The notes under the pieces were generated by a model. It was not told the origin of the DNA. It did no database searches and saw nothing but the letters and a program-made list of their open reading frames with translations. DNA of 64,000 bases from Kitasatospora cinereorecta (GTDB lineage: Bacteria > Actinomycetota > Actinomycetes > Streptomycetales > Streptomycetaceae). The DNA is taken from the NCBI RefSeq assembly GCF_024172095.1, contig NZ_JAMZDX010000006.1, positions 1 through 64,000 of the forward strand, written 5' to 3'. Each line of letters begins with the position of its first letter. Position 1 is the first letter of the stretch. Below, one piece after another: positions 40,096 to 48,628 of the stretch. The translations under genes were made by a program, and so were the position numbers.

Positions 40096-40923
40096 ATGGC
40101 CGCCCCCGACACCCCGCCGAGCCGCGCCCGCGCCCGCGCCACCCGCCCGGTCGGGACGATCACCCGCGGCACCACCAACACCAACCGGCTCCGCCGGATG
40201 GACCGCTGGATCGCCCACACGCTGGCCCGGCCGCTGCGCGCCGCCGAGCGGCCCCCGGTCGCGGTCGACCTGGGCTACGGCGCGGCGCCGTGGACCGCGG
40301 TGGAGCTGTCGGCGCGGCTGCGCACGGTCCGGCCGGACGTCCGGGTGGTCGGCATCGAGATCGACCCGGCCCGGGTGGCCGCCGCCCTGCCGTACGCCGA
40401 GGAGCCGGTGCTGACCTTCCGGCGCGGCGGGTTCGAGGTACCGCTGGACGGCGCCCGGGCCCAGCTGATCCGGGCCGCGAACGTGCTGCGCCAGTACGAC
40501 GAGGAGCAGGTCGCCGAGGTGTGGGAGCGGCTGTGCGCGCGGCTGGCGCCGGACGGACTGCTGGTGGAGGGCACCTGCGACGAGATCGGGCGGCGGCACG
40601 TCTGGGTGGCGCTCGGGCCCGAGGGTCCGCGCACGGTGACCTTCGCGGCCCGGCTGGGCAGCCTGGGCCGCCCGTCCGACCTGGCCGAACGGCTGCCGAA
40701 GGCGCTGATCCACCACAACGTGCCGGGGCGGCCGGTGCACCGCTTCCTGGCCGACTTCGACCGGGCCTGGGCGGCGGCGGCGCCGTTCGCGGCGTTCGGC
40801 GCCCGGCAGCGCTGGGCGGCCGCCTGCGCGGCGCTGGCCGCGGACTGGCCGCTGGTGGACGCCCGGGGCCGGCGGCGGCAGGGCGAGGTCACGGTGGCCT
40901 GGTCGGCGCTGGCCCCGCGCTGA
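40096..40923 (+). CDS. Class I SAM-dependent methyltransferase-like protein
   Basis: The 275-residue protein has VAVDLGYGAAPWTAVELSAR, the glycine-rich motif I of a Rossmann methyltransferase, then VRVVGIEIDPARVAAALPYA with the acidic residue that binds the ribose. LIRAANVLRQYDEEQVAEVW follows. It is conserved next to mshA in streptomycetes, as far as I recall. The substrate is unknown. Divergent from mshA; ATG 40096 begins the Arg/Pro-rich N-terminus. Confidence 0.78.
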   Translation: MAAPDTPPSRARARATRPVGTITRGTTNTNRLRRMDRWIAHTLARPLRAAERPPVAVDLGYGAAPWTAVELSARLRTVRPDVRVVGIEIDPARVAAALPYAEEPVLTFRRGGFEVPLDGARAQLIRAANVLRQYDEEQVAEVWERLCARLAPDGLLVEGTCDEIGRRHVWVALGPEGPRTVTFAARLGSLGRPSDLAERLPKALIHHNVPGRPVHRFLADFDRAWAAAAPFAAFGARQRWAAACAALAADWPLVDARGRRRQGEVTVAWSALAPR

Positions 40924-41081
40924 CGCCTCCGCCGGGCCGGTCCCTGCACTCGTTCCGACTTCGCGTGCGGTTGGCACGTTTCACTCGAACGAGTTATCGA
41001 ATACCTCTGGCGTGTTGACGCCCCGTCACGCCACCATGGGAACGGTCGCACGAGCCGTCGCACGCATCACGTGAACGTCCG

Positions 41082-41627
41082 TCAGCTCCGCTGCTGCCGC
41101 TGCACCTCGCGCCAGACCTGTTCGAACGTCCCGTACGCCTCCGCTCCGAAGAGCACGAACCGCACCTCGTCCAGCCCGGCCACCACCTGAGAGCCGGTCA
41201 CGGTCGTGAGGGCGATGCGCGCCGCGTCCTCCAACGGCCAACCGAAGATCCCGGCCGAGATCGCCGGGAACGCCACCGTCCGAGCACCCAGTTCCGCTGC
41301 CACCCGCAGCGACTCCCGATAGCAGGAGGCCAGCAGACCGGCCCGCTCCGCATAGTCGCCCGCCGAGTAGACCGGCCCCACGGTGTGCACCACCCACCGG
41401 GCCGGCAGCCTGCCCGCCCTGGTGGCCACGGCCCGGCCGGTGGGCAGCCCCTTGCCGTAGTGCGAGGCGCGCAGCTTCCGGCAGTCCTCGAGGATCTCCG
41501 GACCGCCGCGCCGGTGGATCGCACCGTCCACCCCTCCGCCGCCGAGCAGGCTCGAATTCGCGGCGTTCACCACCACGTCCACCTGCTGATCCGTGATGTC
41601 ACCCTGCACCAGCGTGATCTGCGTCAC
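41082..41627 (-). CDS. Macrodomain O-acetyl-ADP-ribose deacetylase
   Basis: The 181-residue macrodomain has ITLVQGDITDQQVDVVVNAA, SSLLGGGGVDGAIHRRGGPE and ISAGIFGWPLEDAARIAL. These are the MacroD/YmdB signatures, with the catalytic Asn/Asp and the Gly-rich ADP-ribose loop. Members hydrolyse O-acetyl-ADP-ribose or remove ADP-ribose from acidic residues. A second, different macrodomain protein lies at 60643-61122. It is divergent from the phosphatase gene. Confidence 0.92.
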   Translation of the reverse strand: MTQITLVQGDITDQQVDVVVNAANSSLLGGGGVDGAIHRRGGPEILEDCRKLRASHYGKGLPTGRAVATRAGRLPARWVVHTVGPVYSAGDYAERAGLLASCYRESLRVAAELGARTVAFPAISAGIFGWPLEDAARIALTTVTGSQVVAGLDEVRFVLFGAEAYGTFEQVWREVQRQQRS

Positions 41628-41841
41628 CGCTCCGACCTCCTGTCAGCACCGACCCGTGCGTTGCCAAACGTCACCAAACAACCGACCAAGAGCGTGGCAA
41701 TAACCACAGAGGCGGCGCTCGGTCCGAGAAATCCCCGGAGATCACGTTATGGTCGCGAGAAGCTCCCCGACCAGCAGCGCCAGGCGGGCACTGCACGCCG
41801 ACACCAGCCGTTGGCCTGTCGGGGAAAGGAAGGACCGACCA

Positions 41842-43581
41842 ATGCCCGCAACGGGAGAGGGACGGGCAGCGGCCGCAGGTACCGCCGTGGCCGGCGCCGG
41901 CACCGCCGGAAATGCCGCCACCGCCGTGCACGGCGCCAAGCGCGCTGCCGGCACGCACCCCCGTTCCGACGCGACCGCCGGCTCGAACAGTGGCACCGCC
42001 CCGGGCCACGACATCAGCGCCGTGGACGCTCCGAGCGCTCCGGTGGCTCCGGGCACCGCGAGCGCCGCCGGCCCGATCGCCGCCGACCCCGGCGCCGGTG
42101 GCCCCGGCGCCCCCGCATCGAACAACCGCACGTCGAGGACCGGCCGGACGGGCGGCCCGACCAGCTGCGCCGGCTCCGGCCCCGAGGCCCCCATGCCCAT
42201 ACCGCACCCGCGCTCCACCCTGAGCACCCGCACCCCGGCTCCCCCGCACCCCGGCCCGTCGGGCGCGCCCGTTCCGACCACCGCGACCGGCCTGACCGGT
42301 CCGGCGGGCGGGGTCGGCGCGCCCGACCGCCTGCTGGTGATCGAGGCCGGCGACGGCGCCGCCGAGCGGTACGAGGCGATGCTGGCCGAGAGCGGCACCC
42401 GGGTGGAGCTGCACCGGGCGGCCGGTGTCCGCCACGCCGTCTCCCTGCTGCCGCCCGCCCCCGGCACCGGCCGCCGCGGTCCGCACCACCTGGACGTGAA
42501 CTGCGTCCTGCTGGAGCTCGGCACCCCCGCCGACCTGCCGTCCGGCTCCGACGGCCTGGACGGGCTGCGCGAGCTGCTGCGGCGCGCCCCGCACACCGCG
42601 GTCGTAGTGCTCACCGACGCCGCCGGGGCCGAGCTGGGCGCCGCGGCCGTCGCGGCGGGCGCCCAGGACTTCCTGATCCGCCAGGAGACCGACGGCCCGC
42701 TGCTGGCCCGCGCGCTGCGGTACGCGGTCGAGCGCAAGCGCGCCGACGAGTCGCAGCGCCGTCTGGTCGAGGCCGAGCTGCGCGGCCAGGAGAACGCCCG
42801 CCTCCAGCGCCACCTGCTGCCCACCCCGCTGCTCGACGGCGCCGGGCTGGCCTTCACCCGGCGCTACCGCCCCGGCCGCCGCCGGGCGCTGCTCGGCGGC
42901 GACTTCTACGACGCGGTCCGGACCAAGGACGGCACGGTCCACGTGGTGATCGGCGACGTCTGCGGCCACGGCCCGGACGAGGCCGCGCTCGGGGTCGCGC
43001 TGCGGATAGCGTGGCGGACGCTGGTCTTCGCCGGCCTCAGCGGCCCGGAGCTGCTCACCACCCTCCAGCACGTGCTGGAGCACGAGCGGCGCAGCGACGA
43101 GATCTTCGCCACGCTGTGCATGCTGGTGCTGGCCCCGCCCGCTCCGGAGGGCACGCCGCACGGCGGGCACGTCGACCGGGCCGAGCTGTACCTGGCCGGC
43201 CACCCCGCCCCGCTGCTGCTCGGTCCCGAGGGTCGGCCCCAGCTGCTGCCCGCCGAGCAGGCCGGTCCGGCGCTCGGGCTGATCCCGTGCGACGCCAGCC
43301 ACGGCGCCTGGCCCGCCCTCCGCCTGGAGCTGCGGCCCGGCTGGCGGCTGATGCTGTACACCGACGGGCTGGTCGAGGGCCGGGTCGGGGCCGGCTCCCG
43401 GCGGCTGGGTCAGGACGGTCTGATCGACCTGATCGCCGACCACCAGGCCGGCGGCCTGACCCGGGGCCGGCTGGTGGACAGCGCCATCGCCGAGGTCGAG
43501 GAGTTGAACGGCGGCGCGCTGGCCGACGACGTCGCGGTGCTGCTGCTGGAGCGCAACCCGGTTCCGCTGATCATGGGCTGA
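41842..43581 (+). CDS. SpoIIE-type PP2C phosphatase with degenerate receiver
   Basis: The 579-residue product has a roughly 150-residue Ala/Pro/Thr/Gly-rich disordered start. A receiver-like domain follows (DRLLVIEAGDGAAERYEAML; the phosphorylation site position reads VLLELGTP, Glu for Asp). After a short linker helix comes a PPM/SpoIIE phosphatase domain with ALLGGDFYDAV, VIGDVCGHGPDEAALGVALR and YTDGLVEGRV supplying the metal-binding Asp residues. Such proteins dephosphorylate anti-sigma-factor antagonists. The ATG at 41842 has AAGGAAGGA upstream. No sigma/anti-sigma partner is adjacent. Confidence 0.88.
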   Translation: MPATGEGRAAAAGTAVAGAGTAGNAATAVHGAKRAAGTHPRSDATAGSNSGTAPGHDISAVDAPSAPVAPGTASAAGPIAADPGAGGPGAPASNNRTSRTGRTGGPTSCAGSGPEAPMPIPHPRSTLSTRTPAPPHPGPSGAPVPTTATGLTGPAGGVGAPDRLLVIEAGDGAAERYEAMLAESGTRVELHRAAGVRHAVSLLPPAPGTGRRGPHHLDVNCVLLELGTPADLPSGSDGLDGLRELLRRAPHTAVVVLTDAAGAELGAAAVAAGAQDFLIRQETDGPLLARALRYAVERKRADESQRRLVEAELRGQENARLQRHLLPTPLLDGAGLAFTRRYRPGRRRALLGGDFYDAVRTKDGTVHVVIGDVCGHGPDEAALGVALRIAWRTLVFAGLSGPELLTTLQHVLEHERRSDEIFATLCMLVLAPPAPEGTPHGGHVDRAELYLAGHPAPLLLGPEGRPQLLPAEQAGPALGLIPCDASHGAWPALRLELRPGWRLMLYTDGLVEGRVGAGSRRLGQDGLIDLIADHQAGGLTRGRLVDSAIAEVEELNGGALADDVAVLLLERNPVPLIMG

Positions 43582-43604
43582 CCGGAGACCGAGCACGACA
43601 GGTC

Positions 43605-43637
43605 GAGGGCGGCACCCCCGTGCGGGGTGCCGCCCTC
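43605..43637. terminator. Bidirectional terminator
   Basis: The perfect 14-bp stem GAGGGCGGCACCCC / GGGGTGCCGCCCTC with a five-base loop separates the convergent phosphatase and DUF2516 genes. Confidence 0.9.
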
Positions 43638-43666
43638 GGCCGTTCGATCGGATCGGTGACGTCGCG

Positions 43667-44008
43667 TCACCAGGGCCCGTACGGGCCGATGTTCCGGTTG
43701 TTGTCGCCGCGCCCGCGGCCGTCGGTCAGCTGCTTGATCGCCGGGCGGACGTCGACCACGTAGACGATCGCGGCGACCAGTCCGATCAGCGTGATGAACC
43801 CGGTGATCGGGTTTGCCCCGAACAGCAGGTCCAGGCCGAGCGCCAGGCCGAGGATGATCAGCCAGAACTGCTTGGTCTTCTTGTCCGCCGCCCGGTACGC
43901 GTCCTCGCGGCGCGTCGCGGCGTCCACGAAGGCGAACGCCTTGAAACCGATGATCGCGGTGGCGATCCACCAGAACGGATTCAGGACGTCGAAGTACAGG
44001 ATCTGCAC
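43667..44008 (-). CDS. DUF2516 family membrane protein
   Basis: The 113-residue protein has a first hydrophobic helix (DVLNPFWWIATAIIGFKAFA), a basic loop with KKTKQFW and two more helices (LIILGLALGLDLLFGANPIT, GFITLIGLVAAIVYVVDV). This matches the actinobacterial DUF2516 family. I chose GTG at 44008 (VQILYFDVLNPF). The function is unknown. It is first in a minus-strand series with the next two genes upstream. Confidence 0.82.
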   Translation of the reverse strand: MQILYFDVLNPFWWIATAIIGFKAFAFVDAATRREDAYRAADKKTKQFWLIILGLALGLDLLFGANPITGFITLIGLVAAIVYVVDVRPAIKQLTDGRGRGDNNRNIGPYGPW

Positions 44009-44137
44009 TGCGTTCTCCTCACTGCGGCTTCCGGACCTCACCATCCATCGTGGCACGGCGCGCCGCGCATGCCCGGGTGAACGTGCCGGACGGTCGTCCG
44101 GTGCCCGCCGCTCCGGGGCGGCCGTGCCGGGGGATGG

Positions 44138-44692
44138 TCACTCCTTGGGGGCGGTGCTCTTCCGTGCGCGGCCGGCCTTCTTCGCCGGGGCGGGCGCGTC
44201 CTCGGCGACCGGCTCCTGGGCGACCGACTCGTCCGCCGCGTCCTCGCCCGTGAGGTCCACGACCACCTCGGCCACCTCGACCTCGGCGACCGGGGTCTCG
44301 TCGGCCCGGCCCTTGTCCGCGGCGGTGTCCACCACGGTCCGGCCGCGGACGGCCAGCTCGTCGTAGACCTCCTTGGCCTTGACCGCGAACTCCAGCGCGC
44401 GGCCGACCTGCTGCATGGCGAGCTCCTGCGCCTTCGCCTGCAGCACCTTCACGTCGGTGGGCAGCGCGCCGACCGACTCGGTCACCTTCGCCTGCGCCGC
44501 CACCAGTCGGCTGCCCGCCTCCTGCAGCGCGGCGGCGGCCCGCTCCTGGGTGCCCCGGCGGTCGGCGGTCAGCGCCTCCACCCGGCCCGGCACCTCGCGC
44601 AGCTTCTCGTACGCCAGGTCGCTTGCGCCGGCCAGCGCGTACAGCGGGGTCGGGTCGCTCAGGGTCTTCTTGATGTCGTCGGCGATCGCCAT
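44138..44692 (-). CDS. Heparin-binding haemagglutinin-like coiled-coil protein
   Basis: The 184-residue protein is almost entirely helical from residue 20 to 120 (LAYEKLREVPGRVEALTADR, QERAAAALQEAGSRLVAAQA). It ends with an acidic stretch and a Lys/Ala/Pro tail (APAPAKKAGRARKSTAPK). The layout matches mycobacterial HBHA-like proteins, which bind membranes or polysaccharide through the basic tail. It lies downstream of an XRE regulator in the same direction, a pairing I recall from other streptomycetes. Confidence 0.75.
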   Translation of the reverse strand: MAIADDIKKTLSDPTPLYALAGASDLAYEKLREVPGRVEALTADRRGTQERAAAALQEAGSRLVAAQAKVTESVGALPTDVKVLQAKAQELAMQQVGRALEFAVKAKEVYDELAVRGRTVVDTAADKGRADETPVAEVEVAEVVVDLTGEDAADESVAQEPVAEDAPAPAKKAGRARKSTAPKE

Positions 44693-44758
44693 GTCCAGGT
44701 CCTCCCGGTCGGGGTCGACGGGCCGGCAGCGCGGGTCCGTCGGGTGTGGGTGCGTGGG

Positions 44759-45169
44759 TCAGCCGTGGGCGGCGTCCGGCGCCGGGGGCGCGTCGTCCGC
44801 CCGGCCGTCGCGGCTCTCCGGGTTCTCCCGGTTCTCCTTGAGAAAGGCCTCGTACACCGCGAGCAGCGCCTGCTTCTGCCGCTCGCCGATCAGCGGGTCC
44901 GCCAGGATGGCGGCCCGCAACCCGGGCCCCTCCTCCTGCCGCTCTTCGAGGATCCCGGCCTGCACGTACAGCGTCTCGGCGGAGATCCGCAGCGCCTTGG
45001 CGATCTGCTGGAGGATCTCCGCGCTCGGCTTGCGCAGCCCGCGCTCGATCTGGCTCAGGTACGGGTTGGAGACGCCGGCCGCGTCCGCGAGCTGGCGCAA
45101 CGAGTACTGCGCGTTGCGGCGCTGCTCGCGGATGTACTCGCCCAGTGAGCCGACGTTCAGTGAGGCCAT
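44759..45169 (-). CDS. XRE-family transcriptional regulator
   Basis: The 136-residue protein has a HTH_3 domain: LGEYIREQRRNAQYSLRQLA, DAAGVSNPYLSQIERGLRKP and SAEILQQIAKALRISAETLY. A helical tail and an acidic, Pro-rich end follow. ATG 45169 begins the conserved region. A CTTGCAATTGCAAG palindrome (45190-45203) just upstream is AT-richer than its surroundings and may be its own operator. It is divergent from the DGPF/sigma operon. Confidence 0.88.
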   Translation of the reverse strand: MASLNVGSLGEYIREQRRNAQYSLRQLADAAGVSNPYLSQIERGLRKPSAEILQQIAKALRISAETLYVQAGILEERQEEGPGLRAAILADPLIGERQKQALLAVYEAFLKENRENPESRDGRADDAPPAPDAAHG

Positions 45170-45360
45170 GTCCCCAGCCTGCCCCACCGTGCTTGCAATT
45201 GCAAGCAGGGTGCTAACAGCTGCAATCACCGTGTCGGGCCGCGACCGCTACAACGGACGCGCACCCGGCGGACGGGCGGCGGAGGATGGAAAGGCGCCGG
45301 TGTCCATCGGCGACCTTCCCGTTCGTCGTACTTGTGTCCGACCGAACCGAGGAGGATGCG

Positions 45361-45708
45361 ATGCGCTATCTGCTGATCATCTGCACGGACGAGAACACCA
45401 CCGGCGCGCTCGGCCCCGAGGAGGGCGCGGCCATGCTGGCCGACTACACCGCGTTCGGCGAGGAGATGGGACGCCGGGGCGTGCTGCTCGGCGGCGAGCG
45501 GCTGCGCCCGACCTCCGACGCCACCACCGTCCGGGTCCGCCAGGACGAGGTGCTGGTGGCCGACGGCCCGTTCGCCGAGACCAAGGAGCAGGTCGGCGGC
45601 TACTACCTGGTCGACTGCAAGGACCTGGACGAGGCGATCGAGGTCGCGTCCCGGATTCCCGGGGCACGGCACGGGACGATCGAGGTGAGGCCGATCTGGG
45701 AGCGCTAG
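45361..45708 (+). CDS. YCII-related DGPF-domain protein
   Basis: The 115-residue ferredoxin-fold protein starts MRYLLIICTDENTTGALGPE and carries the diagnostic DGPF in VADGPFAETKEQVGGYYLVD. These proteins are encoded with ECF42 sigma factors in streptomycetes, as here. The stop lies inside the first codons of the sigma gene. The upstream GAGGAT is its ribosome-binding site. The biochemical role is unknown. Confidence 0.9.
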   Translation: MRYLLIICTDENTTGALGPEEGAAMLADYTAFGEEMGRRGVLLGGERLRPTSDATTVRVRQDEVLVADGPFAETKEQVGGYYLVDCKDLDEAIEVASRIPGARHGTIEVRPIWER

Positions 45709-46991
45709 ACGAACGCGCCGAGGACGCCGTCGCGGCGGTCTTCCGCGCCGAGTGGGGCCGGATCGTCGCCACCCTGATCCGGGTGACCGGCGACTGGGAC
45801 CTCGCGGAGGAGTGCGCCCAGGACGCCTTCGCGCGGGCACTCGACCGGTGGCCGCGCGACGGCGTCCCCGACCGGCCCGGGGCCTGGCTGACCACCACCG
45901 CCCGCCATCGCGCCATGGACCGGCTGCGCCGCGCCCGGACGGAGGCCGAAAAGCTCCGGGAGATCGCGGCGACCTCGTACGGCGACTACGGCGATTACGG
46001 CGACCCGCCGGACCGGTATGGGCCGCCCGACGAGAGCGGCATCGAGGACGACCGGCTGCGGCTGATCTTCACCTGCTGCCACCCCGCGCTGCCGCTGGAC
46101 GCCCGGGTCGCGCTCACCCTGCGCACCCTCGCCGGGCTCACCACCGCCGAGATCGCCCGCGCCTTCCTGGTCGGCGACCAGGCGATGGCCAAGCGGCTGG
46201 TCCGCGCCAAGGCGAAGATCCGCGAGGCGCACATCCCGTACCGGGTGCCGCCGGCGCCGCTGCTGCCCGAACGGACGGCGGGCGTGCTGGCGGTCCTCTA
46301 CCTGCTGTTCAACGAGGGCTACAGCGCCAGCGAGGGCGCCGACCTGATCCGCACCGGCCTGTGCGCGGAGGCGATCCGGCTGGCCCGGCTGCTGGTCGAA
46401 CTGATGCCGGACGAACCGGAGGCCCGCGGCCTGCTCGCCCTGATGCTGTTCCACGACGCCCGCCGGGAGGGCCGGGTGGACGCCGACGGGGCCCTCGTCC
46501 CGCTGGAGGAGCAGGACCGCCGCCGGTGGAACGCCGCCACCGTCGCGGAGGGCCTGGCCGTCCTCTGGCCGCCCGGACCGCCCGACCGGCCCGGCTTCTA
46601 CCGGCTCCAGGCCGCCATCGCGGCCTGCCACGCCACCGCCCCGACCGCCGCCGACACCGACTGGCCCCGGATCGCCCGGCTGTACGGGCGGCTGCGCGAG
46701 CTGACCCCGTCCCCCGTGGTCGAACTCAACCTCGCGGTGGCCCGGGCGATGGCCGAGGGACCGGCCGTCGGACTGGAGCTGATCGCGGAGCTGGAGTCCT
46801 CCGGCGCGCTGGCCGGCTACCACCTGCTCCCCGCCGCCCGCGCCGACCTGCTGCGGCGGCTCGGCCGGGACGGCGAGGCGGCCGCTGGCTACCGCGCGGC
46901 GCTCGCCCTGGCCGCCTCCGAGCCCGAACGGGCCTACCTGCGGCGCCGCCTGCGCGAGACGGACGAGACGGACGAGACGGGCGGCGCCTGA
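45696..46991 (+). CDS. ECF42-type RNA polymerase sigma factor with TPR-like extension
   Basis: Sigma region 2 (VFRAEWGRIVATLIRVTGDW, DLAEECAQDAFARALDRWPR) and region 4 (LTLRTLAGLTTAEIARAFLV, GDQAMAKRLVRAKAKIREAH) are followed by a roughly 220-residue C-terminal DUF6596/TPR-like domain (VLYLLFNEGYSASEGADLIR, RLYGRLRELTPSPVVELNLA). That layout is typical of ECF42. No ATG or GTG suits the start. GAGGTGA (45682-45688) is seven bases before a CTG at 45696, overlapping the DGPF gene, so I infer a CTG start giving 431 residues. Confidence 0.88.
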   Translation: MGALDERAEDAVAAVFRAEWGRIVATLIRVTGDWDLAEECAQDAFARALDRWPRDGVPDRPGAWLTTTARHRAMDRLRRARTEAEKLREIAATSYGDYGDYGDPPDRYGPPDESGIEDDRLRLIFTCCHPALPLDARVALTLRTLAGLTTAEIARAFLVGDQAMAKRLVRAKAKIREAHIPYRVPPAPLLPERTAGVLAVLYLLFNEGYSASEGADLIRTGLCAEAIRLARLLVELMPDEPEARGLLALMLFHDARREGRVDADGALVPLEEQDRRRWNAATVAEGLAVLWPPGPPDRPGFYRLQAAIAACHATAPTAADTDWPRIARLYGRLRELTPSPVVELNLAVARAMAEGPAVGLELIAELESSGALAGYHLLPAARADLLRRLGRDGEAAAGYRAALALAASEPERAYLRRRLRETDETDETGGA

Positions 46992-46998
46992 GGGGAGG

Positions 46999-47727
46999 TC
47001 AGCCCGCGGGCACCGCCGCCGCCGCGTCCGCGTCGTCCGGGGCGGGCGCGACGCCTGGGTCGGCCGGGGTGCTGAAGCCGCGGACGATCAGCCGGAAGGC
47101 CAGCGCCAGCTCCCAGGCGAACACCGGCACCGCGCTGAGCGCTCCCCAGACGGAGAGCTGCCCGTAGCAGCCGAACAGCACGGCGACCGCCGAGGCGAAG
47201 ACCAGCGGACCGCCCACCATGCCCAGCACCGCGATGAAGCGCGGCACCAGGCGCGAGCGGTAGAGGATCCAGGCGAGCACGAAGGTGTTGGCGCCGAGGA
47301 CGAAGTCGGGGCCGAGCAGGAAGGTCCAGTCGTGGACGGCGACCAGGGCCCGGCCGACCGTACGGAGCGCGCCGTCGTCGGCCCCGGCGGGCGGCTGCCG
47401 GCGCAGCGTGGTCACCGCCAGCAGGCTGACCACGCCGACGGTGATGACGGCCGCTTCCAGGGTGCGCAGGCCGAGGTAGCCCGCGGCGGAGGCCCGGCCG
47501 TGGCGCGAGACCACCGGGAAGAGCGTGCACGCGGTGCCGATGATGGCGATGGCGAGGAGCACTTCGAGGAGCGCCCCCAGCAGGATCGGGGTGTCCGGTC
47601 CGGCGCCGGTGATCCAGCCGGGGTCGGTCAGGACCGGCCCGTAGAGGGCGAGGGCGGCGATCGAGGTGACATGGGTGACGAGGTAGCAGACGCCCGCCGC
47701 GACGGCGAGCCTTCTCGGTGTGGCCAT
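46999..47727 (-). CDS. DUF4386 family membrane protein
   Basis: The 242-residue protein has about six hydrophobic helices (VAAGVCYLVTHVTSIAALAL, ILLGALLEVLLAIAIIGTAC and others) in the DUF4386 pattern, with TRRQPPA-type loops between. The function is unknown. It is divergently transcribed from a TetR gene across a region with two perfect operator palindromes, so it is very likely the regulator's target. Confidence 0.85.
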   Translation of the reverse strand: MATPRRLAVAAGVCYLVTHVTSIAALALYGPVLTDPGWITGAGPDTPILLGALLEVLLAIAIIGTACTLFPVVSRHGRASAAGYLGLRTLEAAVITVGVVSLLAVTTLRRQPPAGADDGALRTVGRALVAVHDWTFLLGPDFVLGANTFVLAWILYRSRLVPRFIAVLGMVGGPLVFASAVAVLFGCYGQLSVWGALSAVPVFAWELALAFRLIVRGFSTPADPGVAPAPDDADAAAAVPAG

Positions 47728-47794
47728 CGGGACCGGGACTCCTTGGGTCGTCACAGGGGCACGCCGATGATCTGTGCGGCGCGCCGAAGCAAGA

Positions 47795-47846
47795 GGTGTA
47801 CGGCGTACACCTTCAGGTCGGGACGCTATGGTGTACCGCGTACACC
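47795..47846. promoter_or_regulatory. Two TetR-type operator palindromes
   Basis: GGTGTACGGCGTACACC (47795-47811) and GGTGTACCGCGTACACC (47830-47846) are perfect 7-bp half-site palindromes, 35 bases centre to centre. They lie between the DUF4386 and TetR genes and probably control both. Confidence 0.82.
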
Positions 47847-47899
47847 TGTCAAGGAAGGGCCGGTCCGCGAACGGTCGGCGCAGGAGGGATCGGACACGC

Positions 47900-48628
47900 A
47901 TGGCCCAGGAGACGGGCGCCGCCCGCCGGACGCCGCTCAACCGGGAGCGGGTGCTGCGCGCCGCCGTGGACCTCGCCGACCGGGTCGGCATCGAGGCGCT
48001 CAGCATGCGCGGACTCGCCCAGGACCTGGGCGTGGTGCCGATGGCGCTCTACAAGCACGTGGCCAACAAGGAGCAGCTGCTCGACGGCATGGTCGACGTC
48101 CTCGTCGGGGAGATCGACCCGCCGGCCGACGGCCCGGACTGGAAGAGCGCGGTCCGCCGGCGGGTGCTGTCGGCGCGCCGGGCCCTGCTGGGCCACCCCT
48201 GGGCCTCCCGGGTCATCGAGACGCGCACCAGCCCGACGCCCGGCGTCCTCGCCTACCTGGACTCCGTCATCGGCATGTTCCGGGCCGGCGGCCTCTCGGC
48301 CGACCTGACCCACCACGCGATGCACGCACTGGGCAGCCGGATCTGGGGCTTCACGCAGGAGCTGTTCCCGGCCCCGCCGGCCACCGCCGCCGACACCTCC
48401 GACACCTCCGAACAGGCGGCTGCGCTGGCGGCCCTGGCGGCCCACTACCCGCACATCGCCGAGATCGCCGCCGGCCGGCCGCACGACGGCGATTCGGTGG
48501 TCGGCGCGGGGTGTGACGACGCGTTCGAGTTCGAGTTCGCCCTCGATCTGCTGCTGGACGGGGTCGAGCGGCTGCACCAGCGGGGATGGACCTCGGTGGA
48601 CCGACCCCAGGAGGAGCGGACATGGTGA
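47900..48628 (+). CDS. TetR-family regulator
   Basis: The 242-residue protein has an N-terminal HTH (RTPLNRERVLRAAVDLADRV, IEALSMRGLAQDLGVVPMAL, YKHVANKEQLLDGMVDVLV) followed by a TetR_C ligand domain. It resembles tetracycline-repressor-class members with VPMALYKHVANK. ATG at 47900 with GGAGGG upstream. Its stop overlaps the GNAT gene, so the two are translated together. It likely binds the two palindromes upstream. Confidence 0.9.
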   Translation: MAQETGAARRTPLNRERVLRAAVDLADRVGIEALSMRGLAQDLGVVPMALYKHVANKEQLLDGMVDVLVGEIDPPADGPDWKSAVRRRVLSARRALLGHPWASRVIETRTSPTPGVLAYLDSVIGMFRAGGLSADLTHHAMHALGSRIWGFTQELFPAPPATAADTSDTSEQAAALAALAAHYPHIAEIAAGRPHDGDSVVGAGCDDAFEFEFALDLLLDGVERLHQRGWTSVDRPQEERTW

